In this document: positions 35,373 through 47,300 of the stretch, in pieces
Layout: the number at the start of each line of letters is the position of its first letter
Numbering within the stretch: position 1 is the first letter of the stretch
Translations under genes and position numbers: made by a program
Origin: Climacteris rufus
Taxonomy: Eukaryota > Chordata > Aves > Passeriformes > Climacteridae
Direction of reading: 5' to 3'
Assembly: GCA_013398175.1 (NCBI GenBank)
Contig: VZRZ01007408.1
Span: forward strand, 149,612 to 213,611
DNA length: 64,000 nt
The notes under the pieces: model-generated
What the model was told of the DNA's origin: nothing
Database searches by the model: none
What the model saw: the letters and a program-made list of their open reading frames with translations, nothing else

Positions 35373-38005
35373 CCCAGGTGTGCGGTGCTGGGCTGGGTTG
35401 TGTCTGCCAAGCCCTGCTGAGCTCCCTGAGTGCTGGGGTGCAGAAGGAGCCAAGGGAAAGCTCTTTTCCAGATCACTTGGAAGTCAGGGCTTGGATTTGG
35501 TCCCATCCCTCCTTACAGATGTGTCCAATGCAGTTCAGCCAAACCCAGGTGCCTCGAGTGCAGCTCTGCCAACCCTTGGGCTCCTTTAGGCCTCGGAAGA
35601 GGCAGATTTGCTGCTCAGGAAAACTCAGATTGTGCAGGAAATTTTCCAACAAGGAAAGGGGGAGTTTGCTTTGGATCAAAAGCAGTTGAACAAGTGTTTT
35701 CTCTCCCATGGCCACGACCTTGGGGCAATATTTTATCTCCCTGCCTCTCTCCAGTGCCAGCCCATGGAAAGGTGCCCTCGGAGAGCAGCTCAGGTCCAAA
35801 GCCACCACTTCCCAAATCCTGGTGCCAGGGTGAGGAATCAGTGGGTGCCCTCAGCTCCAGGGTGATGTCTCTCTGTCCCCATGGCCAGGCAAAGGGGACA
35901 GAACACCCCAGCAAAGCCTCCTGGTTGGGATGGAGCAGCCAGGATGCCCCAAACCTCCCGTGGCCGCTCCCTCATCCAGGGGGAGGGAGCTGAGAACACA
36001 AACTCTGCTTGAGGAGCGAAGGGCCCCCCTGAAAAATTCACAGCTCCTGCTGCCAGCAGGAATATCTGGCCCTAAACTCTTGGAAAATTCAAGCAGTTCC
36101 TTTTTTCCACAGACCCAAGCCACGTGTGTGGATGACTGATGGCTGAGATAGGGAGTGAGTCAGGCTTTCCTCCAGCTTGGGGAGTTGCTGGGTTTGGGAG
36201 AAGCACTGGGGGAAAGGGGAGAGTGGAGCCTTGGGCAAAGGCTGGGTTTTGGTTTGGGAGCTTGTGCTGTTCCATTGCACCCCCTGGGATGGACCTGGAA
36301 GCTCCTCCAAGCCCTGAAGGTTGCCCAGAGTGAATTCACAGTGAGATTTTGGCTTTGCTGATCCCCATCCTGCTGCTCTCTGTCCAGGAAGGATTTTTGC
36401 CAGGGAAGGGCTGGCAAAGCCCCATCCCAAAGCCCAGCTTTTGGGCAGCAAGACATCAGGTGAAAAATGTGATTCTGTTCAAATTCAGGGTGTTGGATGT
36501 GGGCAAACACCTCAGCTTGGAAGGTGTGTGCAACAGGGAACATCATCCTCATCTTCCCCACCAAAATTCAAGATACATGGTCACAGCAATGGCTTAGGGA
36601 GGGTATTTTAAACCTCTTCTAAGCAGCTGGAGGCTGGAAGCAAAGTGGATTTTGCCTGTGCATCCCTGGATGGATTGGAGGTCTATTTTCCTGGGTCACA
36701 CATCCCTGGCTCGGGTGTCTTTTCCTGCCTGAGCTCTAAATTGATCAGGTTTGCAGTGTGGGTTTGATTCCATGGATTGTCACCCATGAAAACAGGAAAA
36801 TAGGGGAAGAAAAAGTGGTTATTGTGACCTGGATGGAATAATCTAACTCTTCTTCAGCTCCATGGGATAAGGACTTAACTTACAAATGATATTGAGGTTT
36901 TATGCCCTGCATTTTTAAAACCTGTTATTTCTGTTGGAGCTGCACTGGAGCTAAAATGAGCATTTTTCTTCTTATTTACTGTCGCTCTGTGCTGTGACAT
37001 GTGACTGAAACTGTATTAATAAATTCAGTTTGTCCAGGATGAATATAATCAGGGCACCACGACCACCAGCTCAGTGCCTTTATCCCCAAACCAAGCCCAT
37101 TATCCAGCTCCTGTGTCATGTGTGTTATTATTTGAGCTGAAATTCAAATTATCATTCCAAGTTTCTGACATCAAACTCAAATTATAGGTATGAAGCAGTG
37201 ATGCAGTGAGGGACACTCCAGCACAAGTTGTTGGGTAATTTTGTCAACCCCAGAGAATTTTTTTCCTTTCCCTCTTCCTGTGAGATGTGCAAGGAAAATC
37301 CCACACATCTTGCACAGCTCTCAGATTCCAGATGCAGAGTGCTGTGAGAGCACTGAGTATTATTTGTTCTTTGCTTTAAGAAACATCTTGAAATGAGCTG
37401 ATGTATGAGCAGAAACCCTCAAAATTCCCAAATATGATACAAAAGCAAAGGGGATGATGATGATTCAACTGACTCCATTCTGTTTTCTGTATTAATGGCT
37501 CTTTCTGGGTTGTTTTTTTTTTATATTCTCCCAGTGTGAAGATCCCTCTTTGTGGATATTTGAGACATCTGCAATATATTAAGATATCCTGAAGTGTGAA
37601 TGAGGCAGCAAAGCTCAGACCCCACTGAGGGCAGCTCTGGTTCTTGGCTGACTCAATGTCCTGCTCATCTCAGCTCTGCACAAAGAGAGATGTTCCTTCC
37701 CTAAAAGCCTTGTGTGAGTGCTGAAGCTGAGCAGAGTGCCTGGGAAACGGGGGAAATTGCACTTTGCAGGGTTTTTAAGGCTTAAAGGGAATAATGGAGA
37801 GGTCTGGCTGGGCTGTGATGGTGCCACTACTGGGAATTTACTGGATTTGTGTGTGAAGTGGGACTCGAGCCCTGCCACAGCCTCCTTGGCCAAATCCCAT
37901 GGGATGCAGGGAAGCCCCTGCATCCTTGTCCCTCCCAGGCTGAGGAATGTGCTCCCAGCAGCCCCATTTCCACCTGGGGATGTCAACACAGTTTTAATCA
38001 CACTC

Positions 38006-38056
38006 TGATCATAAAATCATTTAGGCTGGAAAACAGTTCATCAAGTCCAACCATTG
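38006..38056 (-). mobile_element. CR1 LINE 3'-end fragment
   Basis: TGATCATAAAATCATTTAGG followed by CTGGAAAACAGTTCATCAAG and TCCAACCAT is the reverse complement of the CR1 3' terminus (atagaatcatttaggttggaaaag...atcaagtccaacc). Only about 50 bp remain recognisable. Confidence 0.85.
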
Positions 38057-41000
38057 TGGTGCAAGGTGACTTTCATCGAACTTTTTAATAATTTTGATCT
38101 CTTTTTGGGTTGCTTAACCCCAAAATCTCAGCACCAGCTGGCAGAATTGCCAGGCCCCTTTTGCTCAGCTCCCATAATAACAGGACGACCTTTCCCAACC
38201 ATCTGCAGAGCCTCAGAAATGCCACGGGCTGGATTTTTATGGGCTTGGAGATGGATTTTTGCAGTGCCTCCCGAATGTCAGGTGCCACATCATCCAGCAA
38301 GGGATGTGCTCAGCTTCCCCTCCTCCTTCCCCCCAGAGCAGCTCGGTGGCACCGCTTGTGGGTGATGGGCATCAGCACTGGGGTTGGATGATTAAAAGAT
38401 TAGAATGAAGATTAAAAGAAGAACCAGGAGCAGAAAAGATATTTCATTTACCCAGAGAAGAGTCTGTGAGTGATGCTGCAGTTCCCCGGTTTAACTCTGA
38501 ATCCTTCCTAAGGGGCTTTGCACCCACAGCCTCCCCAGGTGTCCCGAAGGGAAGTGATAGATGAAGAAACAGGTACCTCATTAAGCAGTAACAACAGCTT
38601 TTATTGATGTTTTCTGATGGTAATTGGCGTTTGAGTTCAGCTCATTTACGTTTTAATCAGAACATCATTTAGCACAAAGGAAGGGAATGTATTGATTCCC
38701 TGCCTCCTGGCAGCAGGGTTATTTATTTGTGTGGTGGGGGCCTCTCCTGTGGGATGTCTGGCACTTGGATGGGTATTTTAACATCTATTTCTAGCCTAAC
38801 TCACAGCTTTGTAAATACCAAGCAGGCAGATGTTCTGCTGGCAGTGTGGATTTGCAGAAAGGAGCAGTTCAATAAGGAAAGTTGGAGGGGTTTCATAAGG
38901 AGGGGTTTCCTCTCTGTTGTTACACCTCTGGAATGGATTGTGGCCACACCCGACTTGGTTCAGGCAGAAAAGGCTGTCACCATCTGCCAAGGGGGGTGAA
39001 AAACTTTTAATAGATATCATGGCCCAATCTGAGCTGTTTTGGGGTTACAATCAACCTGTGTTTCAATCCTGACCACGGAGGGCTCTCAGTGCCCAGGGCA
39101 CATTTTGGTTCTGCTGCTCCCCTGCAGCATCTGAGGGAAGGGATGGGGCTGGTGACAGGTCCAGAGGCTCTGCCCCAAATCTGCCTTTGCCTTGTGCTGT
39201 GGGCTTGAAGAAAAATCCCCAAACACCCCAAATTTCAGCTTCTTTGCTGGGTACCATGGTCAGGCTTTGCAGGGGGGTTCAGAGGTGCTGAACTTCGCAG
39301 GGTGAGCTGGAAGCACTGAGGATAAACCCCTGTGAACTCCAAGCTGCCCTTTCCTTGCCTTTCCTCAAGGCCTGAATGAGAAAGGGAAAGCATTTCACAG
39401 TAGGAAAAAGCAATGCCCGGATTTGGGAAGGTTGAACCAAAACACCTCTGGCTCTTGGAAGCACTCCCATTTGCAGGGCTAATCCTGGAATGTGAAGAGC
39501 TGCTGGCATTTGGCCTCCCTGCAGCATCACAGCTGCCTTGGCCTGTGCTCCAGGCTGGTTCTTGGAGCAAGGAGAAGTTTGTCCCTTTGCTGCTGAGCTC
39601 CGGGCTCTTGCCTTGGCAGCTCCCAGCACAGTCACCTTGCTGGGACAGCTCTGCATCCCTTGGTTTTGCCACTTCTTGGGGATGCTTTCACCCAGCCAAA
39701 AAGAGGAGATGTCTCAGTGAGCAGCACTGCAGGTTTGGGGTGGGTCAGGACCCCGTGGGGTGCTGATGAGGCAGGAGGAGCCCCTCTGGTTCACCCCATG
39801 GGCACAACATGCCCTCCTTTTCCTGGGAATCACCAGGGATTGCTCCTCCCAGAGGGGGTGCACCTGCTGTGTCTCTATTAGGAAAAAATGTAATACAGAA
39901 AAGCAAAGAGCCGAGTTCTTGTAAATAGGGAAGGTGCCAGGAGGCTTTCCAGTGATTGCTCTTCCTGAAATTCCTGGCCGAAGTCCAGCAAGTGATTATC
40001 TCCCAGTTTGGGGTATTTGGGGATTTGGGTAAGAGCTTTATCACACCTGTTCCATCTTCAAAGAGTTTTGCAGTCGTTGGGTAATTTGCTAAATCCTCCC
40101 GATTTCTCTGTCCCTTTCCTTGTTCTCCTTGCCATCCATCCTTCCAGGAAATCCCCAGCACAGCTCCGTGGCTGCATCCATGGTTTCACATCTGCTTGGA
40201 GCCCTGGATGAGTGACCCCTCTCCCTCCAGCTTCACTGCATCCCAGAGCTGCTGCTGGGAGAGCTTGGATGCACTCGCTGCTCCCTCACTGTGATCTTAT
40301 CTTTTTCCTTTAAAAAAAACAGGAAAATCTCCATTTCTCTGGTGTCTGGGAGGGCCCCACGGTGGTTACTGAGCTGGAGATGAGCCTTGCTCCGAGGGTT
40401 GTGCCCTTTCACTGGGATTCACATTTGCAGGTGCTGGGTGTGAGGGGGTCCTGCAGGCTCCCAGGGCTGAGAACCCCCAGGGAATGACAGAAATATCCCA
40501 GGGACAGCCCTGCTCTCCCCCAGCAGCACTGAGGGCTGGGCTGGCTTTGCTTCCCGTGGGATCTGGGGTGGTGCAGCTGAGCCAGGCTCCAGAGGGGACT
40601 TGCTGGGCTGGGAAAGTCTCTCCGTGATGTCCTGAGTGTGGGACATAAATAACCCCAGAACCCACGGCTGCTCTCACCCTGGGAGGAGGAGGGACACAGG
40701 GGAGGGCCAGTGGTTCCTGCACTGAGCAGCTGAGGCAGGTGCTGGGCTGAGACCTGCAGTTCCAAGGCGGATTTTCCCTGAGAAATGCTGTTTTTCCTCT
40801 GAAATTCATCCTTTGTGTGTGTTGAGGAGGAAGGTGAGTGCCATCATCCTCTGAGCACACTGACTGCAGCAGCAGCACCTGGGCTGTTTTTCTCTTGGCT
40901 CTTGTGCAGCAGCTCTCATGATTAACCTGTTGTTTGCTGAGATATTTCCAGAGGAACGAGTGGCTCTCCTGGGTTTTTAGCTGCTCTCTTTGTTTTATTG

Positions 41001-42133
41001 CTCTCTTTGTTTCATGGCAGCTCTGTCAGGAGGACACAGATGCATTTGGCATTAAAATGCTGGTCCAGAGACATCCCCGGGCACCAACAGTGGCATCTCA
41101 GTGGCCTTGCCATCAGTGACTTTGTTTGTAGCACTGAAGGGGATCCAATTTATCAGGAATGGTTGGAGTGGGGATGCTCCAAGGCCTCCTCCCCACACCT
41201 CAGCCAGGTTTTAAGGCCTCACAGCAGCAGGTAGTGCAGCACACACATCCCTGCCCTTCCCCACACTGCTCCCATTCCTCCTTTTCTGTGGAAGCTAAGC
41301 TGGGTACCCTCCAGTGGCTCTCAGAGAAGATTTTATTTTCTTTTTTTGCAATTTCCCTTTATCTTCCCTGTTCCCCTCAGGGCCGTCTATCACCTCGAAT
41401 TTTATTGCCTTCTCTAATTGCTTCTCTGAAGTCCAAGTGCAATATTACTCCGGGATCCTTTGGAATAACTTCCTGAGTTGCTGCAATCCTGTTCATCTCC
41501 TACTTCTGGCTCTCTTGATAAGCTCTATTGTACATTGCTTTTCATTTTGGTGTGTCAACACTGAGGCTGAGGCTTTGCACTTTGGCCTTTCATCAAAGCG
41601 GAGGGGGAGTGCTGCTTGCAGTGGAAAAATGTGCAAAATTGGGTTCCATTCCTTTTCTTTGTTCCTACAGATTTTGCCTTTCAGTGTTCTGCTACTGCTG
41701 CAGCTTCATCAACTCCTAATTTGGATTAATTCAGGGTTTAATTGCTGGGTCCTTGGTACTCTGTGGTTGTCCTAAGTGAGCACTCAGTACTGGTGGGATG
41801 CCCGTGGGTTTTCCAGGCTTGGGGATGGCTTTGTGGTGTGAGGCCAGAGCTGGACTGGTCTGACTGGTATTTGTGAGGGTTGGACAGGAGCAAATCCTTC
41901 CCTGGCAGCAAAAGAACGAACCTTGCTGGTGCTCAGGCCCTTGCTGCTCACCTTGGGGAGGGCAATGCCCACTCCCATCCCTGCAGCCAGGACACGAGGG
42001 GGAGTTGTGGTGATCCCCCAGCTTGGGGGTTGCTCTGTTGCTGGATCTGCCTGCACTCAGAGCATTTGGGGGGGTTTGAATCCTGCCATGCTCAGTGTCT
42101 GAGAGCTGGGTTCCTTGCATCAAAGCCAAGGAC

Positions 42134-42564
42134 TGTTGCCTTAGGTTTTAACCCTTCTATTTTTCAAATTCTTTATTGCCTAATGTGTAACTCTGGGATG
42201 CTTTGTAGCCTGTTAGGTGCTGTTCTCTCATGCTGAGATAGACAGAGCAGTGCCTCTCTGGGTTTGCTCTTCAAGGACGCTCAGACTGCCCAGGCCCAAG
42301 CTTCCAAAGTGGGGGGGAGCGAGCTAGGGGAGCTGGGGGGAAATTGCAAAGCTTTAATTGGTGAATTTATGCTGATGTGCAAATGGACCAAACCTATAAA
42401 GGTGTGGAGAACTCGTGACTCGTTGTCCATCACCTCGTTGGGTGATGCCCCTGGGGGGCTCTGTCTGCCCTAAATGTGCCTTTGAAGGCCTTTTGAATAA
42501 ACACCCACCTTTATTCCCTTACTCCTGACTAGTCTCAGTTTTTGGGCAGCCTTTTCAGGCAACA
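42134..42564 (+). mobile_element. Solo LTR of an endogenous retrovirus (431 bp)
   Basis: The element starts TGTTGCC and ends GGCAACA, a perfect 7-bp terminal inverted repeat with canonical TG...CA ends. The bases just outside are GGAC on both sides (42130-42133 and 42565-42568), a 4-bp target-site duplication. Inside are a TATA box (TATAAA, 42395-42400) and a poly(A) signal (AATAAA, 42496-42501) about 100 bases later, followed by a T/C-rich U5-like stretch, in the order U3-R-U5. There is no primer-binding site or internal coding region after it, so this is a solo LTR left by LTR-LTR recombination. A 4-bp duplication fits gammaretrovirus-like (ERV1) integration better than the 5-6 bp of ERVL or alpharetroviruses; the class is inference. 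It lies in sense orientation in LRRC75A intron 2. Confidence 0.88.
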
Positions 42565-44305
42565 GGACCGAGGAGTTCATGGGACCTTCTGGCGATGGGT
42601 CAGGTGCCCTCAGCTGACAGCCTGGTCACCCTGCAGGCACCCACGAGTCCCCAGCTGGAGGCCACTCACATTTTGCACCAGTTGCTGCCTTTCCCCCTCA
42701 TTGACTTTTATGCTGCTGTCAACCAGGACGCCAGGAAATGTTAATTTTGCCCTGGCACGGAGCCCCTGCCATCTGCTCCAGGACACCTTCAGCTGCCAGA
42801 GTGTCAGGCTGCTCCAAAAAGGTGGTGAAGGGCCAGGAGTGCTGCTCGAGCTCTGTGTTCTCAGCTCAACCTTTAATTACTCTTATGCCAAAGCATTTTG
42901 GGGTTGGGGGCACGTTGTGCAGTCATTCCTGCTGTCTGCATACCTGGCCTGAGCTCTGCCAGCCTGGGCACGGGGTTTGGAATTCCACTGGATGGTTTTG
43001 CTGGGTTTGGGGTTTGCCAGGTGATGGGCTGAGTTTTCTGACCAGGAGCACTGATGGGAAGTGGTTCCTCTTGTCCCTTCTGGCAGGATCTCCAGAATGC
43101 TCCTGCCTGTGCAAAGGGGTGGCTGCTGGATTGAAAATGTGGAATTTTTAGTAAGGTTTTATCAAGTATGGTTTACTGCTTGATAGAAGACTGGTTCTTC
43201 TCATCTTTAAAAAAAAAAAAACCTTTTATTTATGCTACTTCAGACTTTTTCCTCTTTTACCTTCTTGAAGAGGGAATTTTTGGTGGTAAAACCTCTATCC
43301 CAGCAAACCAGAAGGAAGGGAGTAGGGTTTCCACTATGAACAACATTCCTTATCCAAACATAATCTGGAGCTGTTTGCTTGGTTTGCATTGTGTCTGTGC
43401 AACTTTTATGTCTTTTATTTCTGCTTCTGTGCATCTTTTAACGTTCCCTCAGCAGAATTTCCCACAAACCACTTCCTAATGTTTGGGAGAATGTTTGATA
43501 TGAAAACACCCCTGCATTAGGTGATCTGAAATCAGATGCAGGACCTGACTTGATGCTGGGCTCTGACTGTGTCTAAGCCCTGTAGATCCACAGTGATCAT
43601 TGCAAAATATGACCAAAAACCCCCTCCTCATTCTTATTAGAATGGCCTTTATTAAATTTGTTCAGTTATCCTCTAATTTAAATTAAACCAGACGTGATTT
43701 ATTTTCAAAAGGATTTCTGCTCTGTGCCACAGCGTGGTCACATTGACCCATCTAAAGCCACGTTGTCATTTTTATTTGGATTTTGTTTTTGGGATCTATC
43801 CCTTACATCCACTATCCAACATCTGCTTCCCTTTGGGCTTCACCCACCTCATCACTTCCTCCACATGCTGGATCCTCTTCCCAGCAGTGATGGAGAGGGA
43901 ATTGCAATACCCTTGTGGGGAGATTTTAAGATTTTTAAGGGAGAGCTCTTCCCTACAGCACCAGGGGGATTTTCCATGCCTTGCCCAAGGAACTGAGCCG
44001 TGCAGGAAGGGGGATTTGGGATTTGGGGGTGGATCCTCCCCTGGATGGGGTTGTAGGAGGAACAACCACCCTGGTGGAACAGTCTCACACCAATTCCTGC
44101 GTTCACCTCCTGGGTAAGCGAATGGTTTGGCCTTTGGGGAATTTAAATCCACTTTTGGGTGGGTTTAAAGCCTTTCCTACTCCTGCTCTCACAGAATATG
44201 CTGGAGACAACTCCAGTGGAGCTTCCCAAGGCAAAGCTGGAGCTGGCTGCAGCACAGATGTCTGCAAGCAACAATAGCCTGAGCTTAGCCCCACGCTCTG
44301 AAGGC

Positions 44306-44355
44306 AGAGGGGGGAGGGAAAAAAAAGAAGAAGAAAGGAAAGGAGAGGAAAAAAG
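44306..44355. repeat. 50-nt uninterrupted polypurine tract
   Basis: Only A and G from 44306 to 44355 (AGAGGGGGGAGGGAAAAAAA then AGAAGAAGAAAGG and onward). Such tracts can form triplex DNA. It sits about 50 bp before a CpG cluster. Confidence 0.9.
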
Positions 44356-47300
44356 CAAAGCAGAAAGCCATTAGATGACTTCAGCCCCTCGTGACTACAT
44401 CAAAAGGGAAGAGTCGTAAATTCGGATCCCATTAAACGCCGGGGCCGGCGCCGGGGAGCAGGAAAAGCCATTTGGGGGCCTCAGCTGCAGGTTTGGGGTG
44501 GGCAGAGCTTTGTCCTGGGGTTCGTCCCTCTGCACTGGAGGGGAGCAGCTCTCCCTGCCTGGTCCCCCGAGATCAGGGTGCTCCCTGTGCCTTCTCCCGC
44601 TGCCTCCCAGGGGTGTCTGCAGCTGGCAGTGTCCCCCTTTAGGCATCTCAGAGCGCTCAAAACCTTCACACACGGGGCCATTTTCAATTTCCTCTTCAGT
44701 TTGTTGTCATTCCTTCCAAATCCCAAAGTCTTTCCCTACACCAGCACGAGTTCCTGGGGATTTGCTCTCTTTGCTTCTTGCTAATTTGTGATAAGTGATT
44801 GGATACACGTTCAAGCCAATGAGGATTTTCTCTCCTAGGGCTTCCCAGGGCATCTCTCACTGTTGTATGCCTTTGTTTAACTGTAAAATAATTCCGTTTA
44901 TCACTGTGAACATGGGTGGTTCTGTCTCTCAGCTGGTTGGGGTTTTTTGCTTAATAATCCAAACTATTATCCTGTTGTCCTAGCTGATCATCCAAGACCA
45001 AAAAAAGCCAAGGAGGAGGATTAGGAAAGAATTCTCTCACTGTCTATATTTTTCAGGTGTGAAATAGGTCATATTTTAAAGTTCATTGTCTGCTGAATTG
45101 TAAATAAAGAGTGGCTGAGGGGGTCTCCACACCAAATATTTCCTGTGCAGGGAATGGTGTTCCCAGGATAGTGTGGTTTCCCTGGCTTGTGGCTGCAGTG
45201 GTTTGTGCCTGGACAGAGCTTTTCGTGCCTCACAGCAGCAACTGCAGATCCTGCACCATCCAGAAAGTGATGTTGCAAGTTTGAAAAGTCCTTTAAAAGA
45301 AACAGGAAAGAGGGAGGAAAAAACCAACTTATTTTTTGAGGGTTCTGGGAGGGCCAGGACTGGAGTTCTCATGTGTTAAGATTCGTAGGACAGCATTTTT
45401 TTTTTTTTAAGCTTGACTGTGAGTGAGAGAAATGTGGGAACTGTGTAATAACACACAAAAAAAATATCCTATGGCTCCCTCCACCCCCAGACAATGGCTA
45501 ATTGTTCTAATTTGGGTCAATCCCCTGCTGTGCTGCAGCAGGAATTCCTCACCCGGGCTCTTTAATCATTAACATTGGCCTATTTTCCACAGGGTTTGGC
45601 CCCTGTGCAGCCCCCCAGGGCTCTGCCCATCCCCAGGGATTCTGCTGCTGGAGGAGGAGCGGGGCATTAATGTTTTAATGAAAACAAATTAATGTGCAAT
45701 AACATCTTCATCACCAGGCTTTGTGTCCCTCTCCGAGCTCGCTCCTCTTGGAGCAGCCCCGAAATGCAGTGTGTGGGCCCAAATCTCACCCTGTGGCATT
45801 GCCCTGAGGTGATGCAGGGAGGGCAGGCAGTGACTCCAGGGCTGTTTATCCCCAGTGACACCACGGCCCTGCTCATCCTGGGTTTGTTTTCCCGTGGTGC
45901 AATCCCTGTGCTCCCAATGACCCTGGCAAAGAAATGAGAACGTGCCCAGGGATGGCTCCTTTGTGGTTAAAGGGGTTGTGCAGATGCTGGGGGCTGCCTC
46001 ACCCACAGGATCAGATCCCCCTGCAGAAAGCAGGGCAGGGCTGGCAGGACACAGATCCTGCCTCCCAACCTCTGCCTGCTCCCGTTTATCCCTGGGCTTT
46101 GATTCCCGTTTCTTCATGCAGAGCAGCAGGAGCCTGGTGGTCCCAGCACGTTCCTCCACCATGGGACAGACAGGGCCTGGCTGGTGCCTCTCCCTGTTGT
46201 TTTGCAGCTGAACAGGATCCCGTTGGAGCAGGGCTGGCTGTGCATTGCAGATGGGGCCAGTGCCATGAACCCCATTCCCAGCTGAAATCTGTTCAGGGAT
46301 TCCAACCGTGGGATCTCCAGGCTCCTCCCAGCACCAGCGGCCCTCTCCTTCTCCAGAGGGCTGGAGGCAGAGCAGGAATGATGGGGAAAGAGGCCCTTTG
46401 CAGGGAAGAGCCTCTGCTCTCAGCTCTCCCTGCATCCCTCCCGTGTCCTCCTCGCTCTGATGTGGGAATTGTCTGGGGTCTCTGCCAGCTTGGAGAGGAC
46501 ACGGTCCGGTGGAAGCCAAGACATTGCCCAAAAACTGCTGCCCTGAGCTGAGCCTTGCAGCCCTGGGCTGTGTGAGCTCCCTGAGGCACGCTGAGGCTGC
46601 TGCCTGGCAGTGCTCTGTGAGCAACAACTCCTCCTCAGAGCTTTGCAGCTGGGCAGCCAGAAAGGATGGAGGGTTCCTGCAGCAGTCCTGCTCCTTCCAG
46701 GCAGGGTTTGGCCCTCACTGAGGTGCTGCTCACAGCGTTTTGCTGTGTGGGACACAGGGTTCTGCCCCTGCAGGAGCTGTACAGGAGCAAATTCATGGAT
46801 ATTCCCAGATGTGTAGCTGATGGATGTGTAGGAGCTCAGCTGAGGGCTTGTCACCAGCATGTCCCCAGCATTTCTCAGCTGGGTGGGAGCTCAGTGCTCA
46901 GGGAAAGGGCATATCCCAGGCCTTTTCCTGTCAGCAGCATCAGTGGGAAAGCTGAACTCTGTGTGTGGTCTCTCCTATCTCCCCAGCCCTGGGAGTTTCC
47001 TCCCAGAGTTTGGAAACCTGTAACAAATGCAAATTCCCACTCCTTGACTGCCTGCTGTTAGAAGAGCCCCATTTTCTGTGATGCCTTTGCTAGAGATTCA
47101 TCCCTGTGTGATGTTTCAGGAATATTTGCTGCTGGAAGTGGGTTCTAGTGGTGAGAAAATGCACTTCTTGTGCTTGATGATTGTGCTTTCCATGGAAAGG
47201 GCACTCAGTGTTTCCCAAAACCCAGCCCTGTGGGATTCAGTCTCTGCAGGTTGAGGTTTCTCTGCCCTCTGACCACAAAAAAACAGCTTTATATTGACCT

